Shown piece after piece: positions 7,763 through 15,783 of a stretch of 32,147 bases of DNA. The first letter of the stretch is position 1. Every line of letters starts with the position of its first letter. The notes beneath the pieces were generated by a model. It was not told the DNA's origin, ran no database searches, and saw nothing but the letters and a program-made list of their open reading frames with translations. Source of the stretch: Candidatus Eisenbacteria bacterium (GTDB taxonomy: Bacteria > Eisenbacteria > RBG-16-71-46 > JASEGR01); the NCBI GenBank assembly GCA_030017955.1, contig JASEGR010000032.1:1-32147 (forward strand), written 5' to 3'. Position numbers and translations under genes: made by a program.

Positions 7763-8458
7763 TCAGGAGTACAAGCTCGATTCCTCTTTTGAGACAACGA
7801 CGCCGTCTTTGAGATAGATGATACGGTTGGCCTGGGAGCCAAGTTTATTGTTGTGGGTGGTCACGACTATGGTCAGACCATCCTTTTGATTCAGGTCTCT
7901 GAAGATATCGAATATCTCCTGACCGCTTTTGGTGTCCAAATTCCCTGTCGGCTCATCCGCCAGAAGCAGCTTCGGGGAGGTCACCAGTGCCCGCGCAATC
8001 GCCACCCTCTGTCTCTCTCCACCGGACAGCTCTTTCGGCAGGTGATTGATCCGATGTCCAAGGCCTACTTTCTCAAGCACGCTTTTTGCCTTTTCGCGCT
8101 CCTGCGGGGATCTGGCAAACAGCAGAGGTAGTTCCACATTCTCCAGAGCCGTAAGAGTGGGGATGAGCAGAAATTCCTGAAAAACGAAGCCGATATTTCT
8201 TCGCCGCACATTTACCAAAGAATTTTCCGGGATGTTCGAGACGTCCTTCCCCAGAACCTGGAGCTTGCCGCCGGATATCTTGTCCAGGCAGCCCAGAATA
8301 TCAAGCAGAGTAGTCTTGCCTGAACCTGAAGGGCCCATGATAGCTACAAATTCTCCGGCACGGATTTCCAGATCAATGTCCCTGACAGCTTTAATCTCTT
8401 CAGCAGGAAGCCGGTAGACTTTGGTTATCCTCTCTGCCCTGATCAATGTCTCATTCAT
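7763..8458 (-). CDS. ABC transporter ATP-binding protein, LolD/MacB type
   Basis: 231 residues with all ABC motifs: Walker [11 protein letters not shown]-loop in FVFQEF, signature [15 protein letters not shown], Walker [13 protein letters not shown] and H-loop VTTHN. The LSGGERQR signature and size match the LolD/MacB/FtsE class, which powers mechanotransmission or lipoprotein release rather than classical import. It is the last gene of the CsoR-led operon and starts 2 bp after the permease stop, so the two form one transporter. The substrate is not evident from this gene. Confidence 0.88.
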   Translation of the reverse strand: MNETLIRAERITKVYRLPAEEIKAVRDIDLEIRAGEFVAIMGPSGSGKTTLLDILGCLDKISGGKLQVLGKDVSNIPENSLVNVRRRNIGFVFQEFLLIPTLTALENVELPLLFARSPQEREKAKSVLEKVGLGHRINHLPKELSGGERQRVAIARALVTSPKLLLADEPTGNLDTKSGQEIFDIFRDLNQKDGLTIVVTTHNNKLGSQANRIIYLKDGVVVSKEESSLYS

Positions 8459-8460
8459 AC

Positions 8461-9645
8461 CTAGTCTCCCAATCTAATCGCTTCGACCGGCCTCATGGAT
8501 GAAGCGCGGTATGCCGGATAGGCCCCGGCGATCAAACCCATTATCACGGCGCCGGCAAATGAAGCCAACAATAGCGGCCAGGTGATCAGGACTAGTTGTC
8601 CACCGGGCGCATACGGCAAGATATGTCTGAGGATATACTCGACTGCCCGCGTGCCGACAATCGCGAGGATATCTCCTGCGATGCCGCCGATGACGCAGAT
8701 GAGAGTGGTCTCCACCCAGATAATCCGGAAGATATCCAGCCTTGAGGCGCCTATGGCTTTCATTACGCCGATCTCTTTGGTCCTTTCAAATACCGACATC
8801 AGGATTGTATTGATGACGCCGATTATCGCAATGACAATGGCGATAAGCGCCACCGAGTTGGTCATTACCTTTGCCGAGGAAATCAGATTGAAAATCGTTC
8901 CCCTCACCTGTGCCATGCTGATGACCTGAATCCCCGGCTCGTTGTACAAACCTTCCTCGAAATCAGCCAGCGTGCCGATGTCCTTGAGCTTGATGCCTAC
9001 GCCGGTCAGCTTTCCGGGGAGATCGAATATCCTCTGCGCTGTCTTGAGAGGCATAAATATCACACCGTCATCCTGCGTGCCGGTCCGCTCAAAAATCCCC
9101 ACCACCTTGAGCACCTTGTTGATATTCGGGACGAGAGTCTCGTCTCCCACGGATCGCTGCTCGAACTCGGCAGCTTCATAGCCAAAGATAACTTCGTCGG
9201 CGTCGTCCCCGGAAAACCATCCTCCGGATTTGAATTTCACCCACGGCTTAAGACTGAGATATGATTCTTCAATCCCGAGATACATAGCAAGCCCGCCCTG
9301 GCCATCCTGCCTGTCCTTGTCGTAGACTGTCGAGACCAGTTGCGGAGTTATTTTCTCAACCCGGGGATCTTTTACGACCTTGTCGTACACTGACTGCTCC
9401 ATGTAGCGCAGACCGCCCCCGCCTTTCAGCATCAATGTAGCAGCCTCGTAGGGACAGCCCTTGGCAGTCACGAGGACCTGATACCCCATCTTGTCAATGT
9501 CTCTGGTCAGGCCACGCTGGTATCCTGAATCAAACCCCACCAGACTTACCAGTACTGCAGCAGCTATGGCCACGCCGCCGATGGTCAGAGAAGAGCGAAG
9601 CTTCTTCCTCTTCAGATGCTTGAAGGCAACGGATAAGAGCTTCAT
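8461..9645 (-). CDS. FtsX/MacB-type ABC permease with periplasmic domain
   Basis: 394 residues. A first membrane helix at about 20-40 is followed by a periplasmic MacB-PCD-like domain (about 45-255) and three C-terminal helices of the FtsX family, including the typical IIGVINTILMSVFERTKEIGVMKAIGAS segment and the PAYRASSMRPVEAIRLGD end. The periplasmic domain has one conspicuous Cys in AKGCPYEAATLMLKGGGG just after helix 1. The ATG overlaps the stop of the upstream OB-fold gene by four bases (ATGA). The family covers LolCE-like lipoprotein extractors and MacB-like exporters. The neighbouring periplasmic and outer-membrane proteins suggest a trans-envelope task, perhaps tied to copper. Function is inferred only. 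Confidence 0.85.
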   Translation of the reverse strand: MKLLSVAFKHLKRKKLRSSLTIGGVAIAAAVLVSLVGFDSGYQRGLTRDIDKMGYQVLVTAKGCPYEAATLMLKGGGGLRYMEQSVYDKVVKDPRVEKITPQLVSTVYDKDRQDGQGGLAMYLGIEESYLSLKPWVKFKSGGWFSGDDADEVIFGYEAAEFEQRSVGDETLVPNINKVLKVVGIFERTGTQDDGVIFMPLKTAQRIFDLPGKLTGVGIKLKDIGTLADFEEGLYNEPGIQVISMAQVRGTIFNLISSAKVMTNSVALIAIVIAIIGVINTILMSVFERTKEIGVMKAIGASRLDIFRIIWVETTLICVIGGIAGDILAIVGTRAVEYILRHILPYAPGGQLVLITWPLLLASFAGAVIMGLIAGAYPAYRASSMRPVEAIRLGD

Positions 9646-10019
9646 CTGATCTCAACTCCTTTTCCCAGTATGGCTGGCCCTGATTTACCCAGAATGACCT
9701 TGCCCTCTACCAATACCATTTTTCCTCTCTTCTGGGGTATGGCGAATCCTGATTTTCCGATGTCCACATAGATGGAGGCGGTCCCGCGGGCCAGCTTGAC
9801 GAAAAACCAGCAGCCCGATGTGCACTCGGTGGCAATCTTTCCCTCGATGGTGACCGTTTTGCCTTCGTATGCCTTGGGGTTGGCCAGGATATCTTTTATC
9901 GGAGTCACCTGGCGATTCGAGATGGCTTCTCCGTATTTCTGCGTGCCGGCATAGCCGGCGGCTGCCCCTAGACTCATGAACAGCATCAGGCCGAGCAGAA
10001 AGATGTGTGTGATCTTCAT
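9642..10019 (-). CDS. Small periplasmic OB-fold-like protein with CxxxC motif
   Basis: 125 residues. A signal peptide (about 1-24, ending AAAGYAG) precedes a beta-rich domain with the pattern of small periplasmic OB-fold proteins: KAYEGKTVTIEGKI, then WFFVKL, IYVDIGK, KGKMVLVEGKVI. Cys66 and Cys70 form an ECTSGCWF motif that could bind a metal or cycle as a disulfide. Start 10019 is chosen because GGAGGT lies just upstream and the signal peptide begins there; the frame is open to 10283, but that part is antisense-like shadow of the preceding gene. It is separated by 1 bp from the gene before and overlaps the permease by 4 bp. The precise family is uncertain. Confidence 0.75.
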   Translation of the reverse strand: MKITHIFLLGLMLFMSLGAAAGYAGTQKYGEAISNRQVTPIKDILANPKAYEGKTVTIEGKIATECTSGCWFFVKLARGTASIYVDIGKSGFAIPQKRGKMVLVEGKVILGKSGPAILGKGVEIR

Positions 10020-10020
10020 G

Positions 10021-10641
10021 TTACTTACCTCCTGTCTGATAATGCTTGTCGTGTTTTCCAGCCAGAAGAAACTCATCCAATAGAATGAGGTTCTTCTTGA
10101 TTCCTCGCAGAGTCGCCTTGAAATCTTCGGAGCTGTTCCTACTTGGATCGGCGATCTTCGGCACGCGACTATCCTTGGCATAGAAGTCAGCCAGGCTAAG
10201 ACCGATGAACTTGCCGGTAAAGGCCTTCTGTTTGAACTTCTGCGACTCAGGGGATGATATTCTCTGGTAGTAGAAGCCGACAATCTTGCCTGCAGGATCC
10301 GTTGCCAGAATCAACTGCAGACCTCCGTACTTGCCTTTCTGATTCACGCCGTGGACATACCCGATTACCTGTTTGTCTTTCAGTATCGTGTAATAGGCAT
10401 AGGGGACATCCAGGCTTTCGTAGATAGGGTCGAATTTGCTCCCAAGTTTCCCTTCAACTTCTTTTTGCAGGGCCTCTCCGCCTCTTTCTTTCAAAGTTAT
10501 GAAGTCAGTCCGGTATCCGGTGGATTCAGGAAACAATCTCTTCACGTCCCTGTCCGGATCGTTGAGCTCGCAGCCGACCGCCGCGAGAGAGTCCCCGTAG
10601 AATGTGCACAGAAACAGGAAGATGGGGATTATTCTTGCCAT
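10021..10641 (-). CDS. Exported FMN-binding-domain-like protein
   Basis: 206 residues with an N-terminal export signal (MARIIPIFLFLCTFYGDSLAA) and a possible weak lipobox at Cys24. Residues about 85-150 resemble the FMN_bind domain of RnfG/NosR-type proteins: KYGGLQLILATDPAGKIVGFYY followed by a Ser/Glu-containing turn and FTGKFIGLSL. The Ser/Thr-Gly-Ala-Thr motif for covalent FMN is not visible, so cofactor attachment is unproven. It starts 9 bp after the beta-barrel gene with an AAGGGGG ribosome binding site and runs into the OB-fold gene. Periplasmic electron transfer for the neighbouring transporter is an inference. Confidence 0.65.
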   Translation of the reverse strand: MARIIPIFLFLCTFYGDSLAAVGCELNDPDRDVKRLFPESTGYRTDFITLKERGGEALQKEVEGKLGSKFDPIYESLDVPYAYYTILKDKQVIGYVHGVNQKGKYGGLQLILATDPAGKIVGFYYQRISSPESQKFKQKAFTGKFIGLSLADFYAKDSRVPKIADPSRNSSEDFKATLRGIKKNLILLDEFLLAGKHDKHYQTGGK

Positions 10642-10650
10642 GACGCCCCC

Positions 10651-11688
10651 TTATAACGCAAACCAGTAGAACTGCACCAGAACCTTGTTGTCTTCCTTTC
10701 CGTCCGGCATGTTGAAATCATGCAGAACCGCCGCCCTGAGAGCTGCATTCTGGCTCAGCTTGTACGATGTCCCCAGGGTCAGTGTCGAGATGTCAGAATC
10801 ACTGCTGCTTAAGTCACCTATCCAGGGCTGAAACTGAAGCTCCAGTTCCCAGTTCTGGTACTTCTGAAATGTGTAGTCTATTTCAGTCGAGTATCCGAGC
10901 ACGGCCTTGGCGTCATTCTTGCCGTATGCGACTTCTGTCTTGAAAAGGTATGAGCCGAGCAAATACTGCGCATCCAAGCCTATCCTTCTCTTCAGTACAA
11001 CATCCGAAGACATGAGCTTATTCTGTGGAAATGTTCTCATTCCCTCAGAGTCCAGAACCCTCCCGTAAAGAAGCGAAAAGCCGTACTGCAGATTCTCATT
11101 CGCAGGAGAGCCGATTCTGCCGGTGGCCAGAAAACTCCCGTCCGTCCGGCGCACGCTCATACCGGAGCCAAGCTGTATCGATGACTCATAGTCGAACCGG
11201 GGCAATGAACCCCTCAGGGAAATTCCCCAGTCCTTCGTGAATCCGATGTCCTTCATAGCTAACGTTTGAAGTATAGTTCCATGGGTATCAAGCAGCGGCT
11301 CGAGGCCGAAAGACGGGTCGAAATGTCCGGCCCTGATTTTCGCTGCATAGCCAAGACGGTGTTCCAGCCAGGCATTGTGTATCTCCAGCCCCCAGAAACG
11401 GCCGGGATCTTCCTTTCCGTCGTAGGCAGCCCGCATCTGCAGGTCCACTGTCAAGTAGTCTCCGTACTCTCCTGAGAATTTCTTGAAATACTCAAAGCCA
11501 ACTGAATTTGCCAGGGTTGAGCTCTCTCCTATCCAACCCTCCCTATCAGAATAGCCGCCGACGAGGTTCATCTCCTTGTAGAAGAGCCGGTCACTGCACA
11601 ACGCAGCATTGCTTCCGGCAAGAACGGCAACGAAACTCACCAAACATGCGGCCAAAATCCCATTTCTCATCTCCCGGACGCCTTTCAT
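10651..11688 (-). CDS. Outer-membrane beta-barrel protein (porin-like)
   Basis: 345 residues. A signal peptide (about 1-32, ending NAALCSD) is followed by repeated amphipathic beta-strands with many Tyr, Trp and Phe residues, strand-turn patterns such as NLQYGFSLLYGRV and AQYLLGSYLFKTEVAYGK, and a last strand ending in VLVQFYWFAL with a C-terminal aromatic cluster, as expected for Bam substrates. The start codon overlaps the csoR-like stop by one base and has AGGAAGG upstream, so expression is coupled to the sensor. It could be the outer-membrane channel or receptor of the ABC system; no specific family is recognised. Confidence 0.7.
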   Translation of the reverse strand: MKGVREMRNGILAACLVSFVAVLAGSNAALCSDRLFYKEMNLVGGYSDREGWIGESSTLANSVGFEYFKKFSGEYGDYLTVDLQMRAAYDGKEDPGRFWGLEIHNAWLEHRLGYAAKIRAGHFDPSFGLEPLLDTHGTILQTLAMKDIGFTKDWGISLRGSLPRFDYESSIQLGSGMSVRRTDGSFLATGRIGSPANENLQYGFSLLYGRVLDSEGMRTFPQNKLMSSDVVLKRRIGLDAQYLLGSYLFKTEVAYGKNDAKAVLGYSTEIDYTFQKYQNWELELQFQPWIGDLSSSDSDISTLTLGTSYKLSQNAALRAAVLHDFNMPDGKEDNKVLVQFYWFAL

Positions 11689-11969
11689 CAGGCCTTCCTG
11701 AACCGGTTGATCAATTGCACTATTTCAGCCAGTTTTTGCTTTCTCTGAACCGCCGACCTGCCCTGGACTGCGTCAGCCACGCAGTGCTCGAAATGTTTCT
11801 CAAGAATCTTATCCTCTACCCTCGCCAGGGCAGAAATCACGGAATGCATCTGGTTCAGGATGTCCACGCAGTACCTCTCCTCTTCAATCATCCGCTGGAT
11901 CCCGCGGACCTGTCCCTCGATCTTCCGCAGGAACTCCAGCTGTTCCCTGTGAGCAGTAGGCTGTTTCAT
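11688..11969 (-). CDS. CsoR/RcnR-family metal-sensing repressor
   Basis: 93 residues, all-helical, of the CsoR family (DUF156). The Cu(I) sensor triad C-H-C is in place: Cys34 (ERYCVDIL), His59 and Cys63 (EKHFEHC). The N-terminal DNA-contact region has KIEGQVRGIQRMI. Members are tetrameric repressors that release DNA on binding Cu(I) or, in other subgroups, Ni/Co, persulfide or formaldehyde; the visible triad favours copper. ATG 11969 has GGAGG 8 nt upstream, so the longer form from 12002 is unlikely; it would also run through the putative operator. It heads a six-gene overlapping operon and a dyad lies 18 bp upstream, which suggests autoregulation. Confidence 0.88.
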   Translation of the reverse strand: MKQPTAHREQLEFLRKIEGQVRGIQRMIEEERYCVDILNQMHSVISALARVEDKILEKHFEHCVADAVQGRSAVQRKQKLAEIVQLINRFRKA

Positions 11970-11986
11970 ATAGGCGCCTCCTTCAG

Positions 11987-12021
11987 TGAGACAGGGTACC
12001 ATAGCCTACTACCCTATCTCA
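11987..12021. promoter_or_regulatory. Dyad operator candidate for the CsoR-like repressor
   Basis: TGAGACAGGGTA (11987-11998) and TACCCTATCTCA (12010-12021) form a 12-bp inverted repeat with one mismatch and an 11-nt spacer, directly upstream of the csoR-like start. GGGTA/TACCC half-sites resemble those of known CsoR operators. Binding is inferred from position and symmetry. Confidence 0.6.
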
Positions 12022-12046
12022 AGGAGAAAGTTCCCTTCTTATGCTG

Positions 12047-12258
12047 CTAGTGCTGTGTCACATAAATTCACGGACTTATTATGCGGTGCCCCAGCACTTT
12101 CACAGGGGCTATCGCCCCTATGACGTTTCGAAACTTGCCACCGGCAACTTTCGCAACTGTAACCCCTTAGGGGGTCGGGCTCGACCCCCTAAAACCCCCA
12201 GCAGTGCACCGTTCAGCGGCAATGTGAATGTCAACTTACTTATGTTACGGTGCACTAG
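12047..12258. mobile_element. MITE-like element with imperfect terminal inverted repeats
   Basis: The ends read AGTGCTGTGTCACATAAATT (from 12049) and, on the other strand, AGTGCACCGTAACATAAGTT (from 12256); these share about 14 of 20 positions, including a common ACATAA block. CTAG flanks both sides (12047-12050 and 12055-12058 within GTGCACTAG at the right end), which could be a 4-bp target duplication or part of the repeat. The interior has two hairpins (12104-12119 and 12167-12192) and no credible gene; a 73-codon frame across it has no family features. It abuts the pstB stop codon and fills most of the gap to the csoR operon. Confidence 0.5.
12167..12192. terminator. Strong hairpin downstream of pstB
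   Basis: TTAGGGGGTCG (12167-12177) and CGACCCCCTAA (12182-12192) are perfectly complementary with a 4-nt loop. It lies downstream of the pst genes and upstream of the csoR-like gene, so it probably limits read-through between the operons, although no U-tract follows on either strand. It is inside the MITE-like element. Confidence 0.4.
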
Positions 12259-13016
12259 CTGATTTCTCCGGTAAGATAAGCTTTTGTTTTTGGATCTTTG
12301 GGGTTGGAAAAAATCTCTGAGGCGGGGCCGTGCTCAACAAGTTCTCCGAGGTAGAGAAAGGCAATGTAATCGGCAATTCTCTTCGCCTGCCGCAGAATAT
12401 GCGTGACGACTACAACCGTATATTCAGATTTCAGCTCGACGAGCCTGCGCTCGACGTTCTGGCTGGAAAATGGGTCCAGGGCCGAAGTAGGCTCGTCCCC
12501 AAGAATGATCTCGGGTCCCACCGCCAACCCCCGTGCGAGGCAAAGCCGCTGCTGCTGGCCGACGGAGAGCCTTGAAGCCGGGTGGTTGAGCCGGTTTTTA
12601 ACTTCATCCCAGAGACCGGCCACGGACAGATGATGCTGTACGATCTGATTGAGCTTTCTCCTGTCCCGCATCCCGTGAATTCTAGGTCCGTAGGCAACAT
12701 TGTCGTAGATTGACATTGGAAGGACTTGAGGTCTCTGTGACAGCAAACCCATCTTCTTCCGGACATGAGTGACTTCGACCTTCTGACCATAAATATCTTC
12801 TCCATCGACCAGGATTCTGCCCTGGATCTTCACACCATCTATTGGATCGAGCAGCCTGTTCAGCGATTTCAGAAGAGTCGTCTTCCCGCAGCCGGAAGGT
12901 CCGATTATCACCGTAATCTTTCTGTCAGGAATATCCAAAGTGATATCCTTCAGCGCCGCCTGGTCTCCGTAGTACACGCTGAGATTCTGAATGCTTATGT
13001 GAGTCTGGAATTCCAT
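12255..13016 (-). CDS. pstB: Phosphate-type ABC transporter ATP-binding protein PstB
   Basis: 253 residues. Motifs visible are Walker A GPSGCGKTTLL, Q-loop GLLSQRP, signature LSVGQQQRLCLARGL (LSVGQ instead of LSGGQ), Walker B IILGDEPTSALDP and H-loop VTHI. Length and the SLNRLLDPIDGVKIQGRILVDGEDIY region are typical of PstB. It energises uptake through PstC-PstA in the inner membrane. It starts 10 bp after pstA and is the last pst gene; no phoU follows, and a MITE-like element touches its stop codon. Confidence 0.88.
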   Translation of the reverse strand: MEFQTHISIQNLSVYYGDQAALKDITLDIPDRKITVIIGPSGCGKTTLLKSLNRLLDPIDGVKIQGRILVDGEDIYGQKVEVTHVRKKMGLLSQRPQVLPMSIYDNVAYGPRIHGMRDRRKLNQIVQHHLSVAGLWDEVKNRLNHPASRLSVGQQQRLCLARGLAVGPEIILGDEPTSALDPFSSQNVERRLVELKSEYTVVVVTHILRQAKRIADYIAFLYLGELVEHGPASEIFSNPKDPKTKAYLTGEIS

Positions 13017-13026
13017 CTTTTCCTCT

Positions 13027-13881
13027 TTACCTGATCGTATGTCTTGCGTATTTCTTAATCAGTATGCGCGAAGCCAGGCTAATCAGAAGAATAATCCCGG
13101 TCAGCACTGCGGCAGAGGCATAAGCCCTCTGCTGTACCTCGGGAAACGGAGTTCCCAGCTGGAAAAAAATGGCCAGAGGCAGAGTGGCTGCCGGCTGCAG
13201 AAGAGACGCGGGAATACGGTCGCTGAAACCCGCGGTGAAAATGACCGATGCCGCATCTCCGATCCCTCTCCCGAAGGCGATCAGAACAGCGGTCAGGATT
13301 CCAGGAAGGCATTGACGCACAACTACCTTCAATGCGGTTTCGAGCCTGGTCGCCCCCAAAGAGTATGAAGCATCTCTGAGAGCACCCGGGACCATCCTTA
13401 TGACTTCATCCATGGCTCGAGCCATGATTGGAAGTTCAAGAAGAGTAACGGTGACGATGCCCGCCAGAAGAGATGCTCTGAGTCCGAGAAAAACCATGAT
13501 GACGAACCCAAATGCCCCATAGACAATTGAAGGGATTCCCCATAGAACATCCAGCGAAAAACGGGTGAAGGTGGAGAATGCAGAAGTTTTCTTCGCGTAC
13601 AGATTGAGGAAGAGCACAATCGGGAGGCTCAGCAGGAGAGCTAGAAGCGTTGCGCCCGAGGCGAGATACAGAGAGCCGATGATGGCGTTGAGAATCCCGC
13701 CCTCCTTTCCAAGATAGTAGCCGCCTTTGGGCGTCTGGGTAATCATGGAAAGCTTGAGTGCGGGGAGGCTTTTCACGATGATGGCGCCGACGATGAGAAG
13801 AAGGCAGCCGATGACGACCCCGGTCGAAACCACCATCAGGGTCTTGAAGATATTCTCTTCGATTTTCCTTCTGCCCGTCAT
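13027..13881 (-). CDS. pstA: Phosphate-type ABC permease PstA
   Basis: 284 residues with about six membrane helices and the binding-protein-dependent permease (EAA-type) loop in DEVIRMVPGALRDASYSLGATRLETALKVVVRQCLPGILTAVLIAFGR. LWGIPSIVYGAFGF matches PstA/PstC proteins. Its ATG overlaps the pstC stop by four bases, so the two subunits are translated together; it forms the membrane channel with PstC. Confidence 0.88.
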   Translation of the reverse strand: MTGRRKIEENIFKTLMVVSTGVVIGCLLLIVGAIIVKSLPALKLSMITQTPKGGYYLGKEGGILNAIIGSLYLASGATLLALLLSLPIVLFLNLYAKKTSAFSTFTRFSLDVLWGIPSIVYGAFGFVIMVFLGLRASLLAGIVTVTLLELPIMARAMDEVIRMVPGALRDASYSLGATRLETALKVVVRQCLPGILTAVLIAFGRGIGDAASVIFTAGFSDRIPASLLQPAATLPLAIFFQLGTPFPEVQQRAYASAAVLTGIILLISLASRILIKKYARHTIR

Positions 13882-14762
13882 TCTGCCTTTCTTTCTGCTC
13901 TTACCAGGAAGAACCTGGCCAGGATGTTGAAGAAGAGGACGACGATGAGCAGGATCAGAGCCGCCAGCATCAGAGCCGAATCATAAAGCGGGACTGACAT
14001 CATTTCCCCGTAGTTGTTGGCCAACAGGGCCGGAAGCGGATATGCTGCATCGAAAATTGACTTCGGGAGTTTCGGAACATTCCCGACAACCATCAGAACC
14101 GCCATGGTTTCGCCGAATGCCCGGGACAGTCCCAGGACGACCGCGGCGATAATCCCCTGCAGTCCCTTTCTCAAAACGACATGCTTCACGGTCTCCCATT
14201 TCGTGGCTCCCAGCGAGAGAGATGTTTCCCGCAATCCATATTCGACCGACGAGAAGACTTCCAGCGATACATGGATGATCGTTGGGAAAATCATGACGGC
14301 AAGCACCACCCCTCCAGAGAGCACGCAATACCCGGACGAGTAGATTCCGAAAACGGGAGCAACATGCCTCCCGATAAGAGGCACGATGAGCAACACCCCC
14401 CAGACTCCATAGACTACGGAAGGAATTCCGGCCAGCAAATCGACTATCGGTTTTGTGAATTCACGAACCAGCTTCGGTGCGTACTCAGAGAGATAGATGG
14501 CTGTGAGGAGAGAAATGGGGACCGCCAGAACCATTGCAACCATGGTCACCCATAGAGTGCCCATGAGGAACGGAAGGAGGCCGAACTCTCCGCTAAAGGG
14601 ATGCCAGGAAGAGTGGAGGAAAAGTTCCGAGAAGGACTTGACGGCAAGGATCGCCTTCGACTTCTGAAACAGGCCGACGAACATCAGAAAAACAAGAAGG
14701 CCTGGCATGACGGTCAGGAAGACCATCACTTTCCGGGCGATATAATCTTTGAAAAGTCTCAA
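13878..14762 (-). CDS. pstC: Phosphate-type ABC permease PstC
   Basis: 294 residues with about six membrane helices, LLAGIPSVVYGVWGVLLIVPLIG, and the cytoplasmic coupling loop in GLRETSLSLGATKWETVKHVVLRKGLQGIIAAVVLGLSRAFGETMAVLMVVGN, both typical of PstC. It starts 44 bp after pstS and overlaps pstA. It pairs with PstA and the PstB ATPase. Confidence 0.88.
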   Translation of the reverse strand: MRLFKDYIARKVMVFLTVMPGLLVFLMFVGLFQKSKAILAVKSFSELFLHSSWHPFSGEFGLLPFLMGTLWVTMVAMVLAVPISLLTAIYLSEYAPKLVREFTKPIVDLLAGIPSVVYGVWGVLLIVPLIGRHVAPVFGIYSSGYCVLSGGVVLAVMIFPTIIHVSLEVFSSVEYGLRETSLSLGATKWETVKHVVLRKGLQGIIAAVVLGLSRAFGETMAVLMVVGNVPKLPKSIFDAAYPLPALLANNYGEMMSVPLYDSALMLAALILLIVVLFFNILARFFLVRAERKAE

Positions 14763-14806
14763 ATATCTACCATTGGAGAAGGACCGCCCCGGTCACGGAT
14801 CTCCGG

Positions 14807-15754
14807 CTACCTTATTTTCCTCAGACCTTGGGCCAGTTTTTCCTTGTTCAGAGCAATGTAGCCGGTCTCGGGAACGTATTTCTGCCCATCTGTCAGAACC
14901 CATCTTATGAATTCAGCCACCGCTTTCTTTGCCGGTTTTCCTTTGGTCACGAAATAGAGATCGCGGGCCGGAGGATATGGATAGGCATTCCTGACGATGG
15001 CCTGAGTGATCTGGTCGCGTGTGGCGTAGAAACTCTCGGCCGTTTCTACTTGCCCGCTTCCGTTAAGATCTATCGGCACGATTACTATCCCGCTCACCGG
15101 TTTCAACGTCTTGGCATCATAGGCGAAGTTGATGTTGTTGTAGCCGATTCCCAGAGGATCACGTTTGACCGCATCGGCCAGGCCCGGGTCGCCATAGACT
15201 CCAACGCCGGAAAGGTCCTCCTGCCTTTTCCCAAGATAGCCCGCCCAGGTATCTGCTGCGCCGCAGGCGTCGGAACGCGTGTACACGTGGATGGCAGCCT
15301 TCTGGTTGTTTCCCAGGACCTGACCCCAGGTCGTGAGCTTGCCAGTTATCCAGATGGCGACAAATTGTTCCTTCTTAATGCCCTTCTTTCGCAATTCGCC
15401 CAGGAACGGGTTGTTCTCGCTGATCATGGGGACAACACCATCTCTCGTAACGGCAATAGCCAGAGCTCCCCTGCTAATCTCCTCCGGGTGAACGTCGCGT
15501 GAGACATTTCCGATATCAACCATCCCTGCCAGAACATCCGCAATCCCCTTTCCAGCCCCGCCGGCCTGGACATCTATCTTCACCTTCGGATTAGCCTTCT
15601 GGAATTCCTCGGCCCACTTCAGAGCCATGGGATAGAGTGCCCATGCCCCTGAAATGCTGACACTGCCCTCAAGCTGCTTCTTCTCTGCCTGCACCAGAGA
15701 GAAGCTGGCAAAGACCAATCCTCCAACCGCGCATACCGCGATGATTCTCTTCAT
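14807..15754 (-). CDS. pstS: PstS-like substrate-binding protein with altered anion loops
   Basis: 315 residues: a signal peptide (MKRIIAVCAVGGLVFASFSLVQA) and a two-lobed periplasmic binding protein of the PstS class (SGAWALYPMALKWAEEF, AGMVDIGNVSR, GIGYNNINFAYD). The usual GSGxG loop of PstS-like proteins reads GGAGKGIAD, and the R-x-D-x-S-G-T phosphate loop reads RSDACGAADTWA, so the Ser and Thr ligands are Cys and Ala. The bound anion may therefore not be phosphate. Start 15754 has GGAG 6 nt upstream within the longer frame from 15766. It begins only 29 bp after the kbl stop with no visible promoter, so it may be transcribed with the threonine/ACP genes. Confidence 0.8.
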   Translation of the reverse strand: MKRIIAVCAVGGLVFASFSLVQAEKKQLEGSVSISGAWALYPMALKWAEEFQKANPKVKIDVQAGGAGKGIADVLAGMVDIGNVSRDVHPEEISRGALAIAVTRDGVVPMISENNPFLGELRKKGIKKEQFVAIWITGKLTTWGQVLGNNQKAAIHVYTRSDACGAADTWAGYLGKRQEDLSGVGVYGDPGLADAVKRDPLGIGYNNINFAYDAKTLKPVSGIVIVPIDLNGSGQVETAESFYATRDQITQAIVRNAYPYPPARDLYFVTKGKPAKKAVAEFIRWVLTDGQKYVPETGYIALNKEKLAQGLRKIR

Positions 15755-15783
15755 ACGGCGCTCCATCTTACCAACAATAATTC

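Noticed and set aside
12041-12262. Plus-strand frame of 73 codons across the pstB-csoR gap
   Set aside because: It spans the hairpins of the MITE-like element and has no protein-like features.
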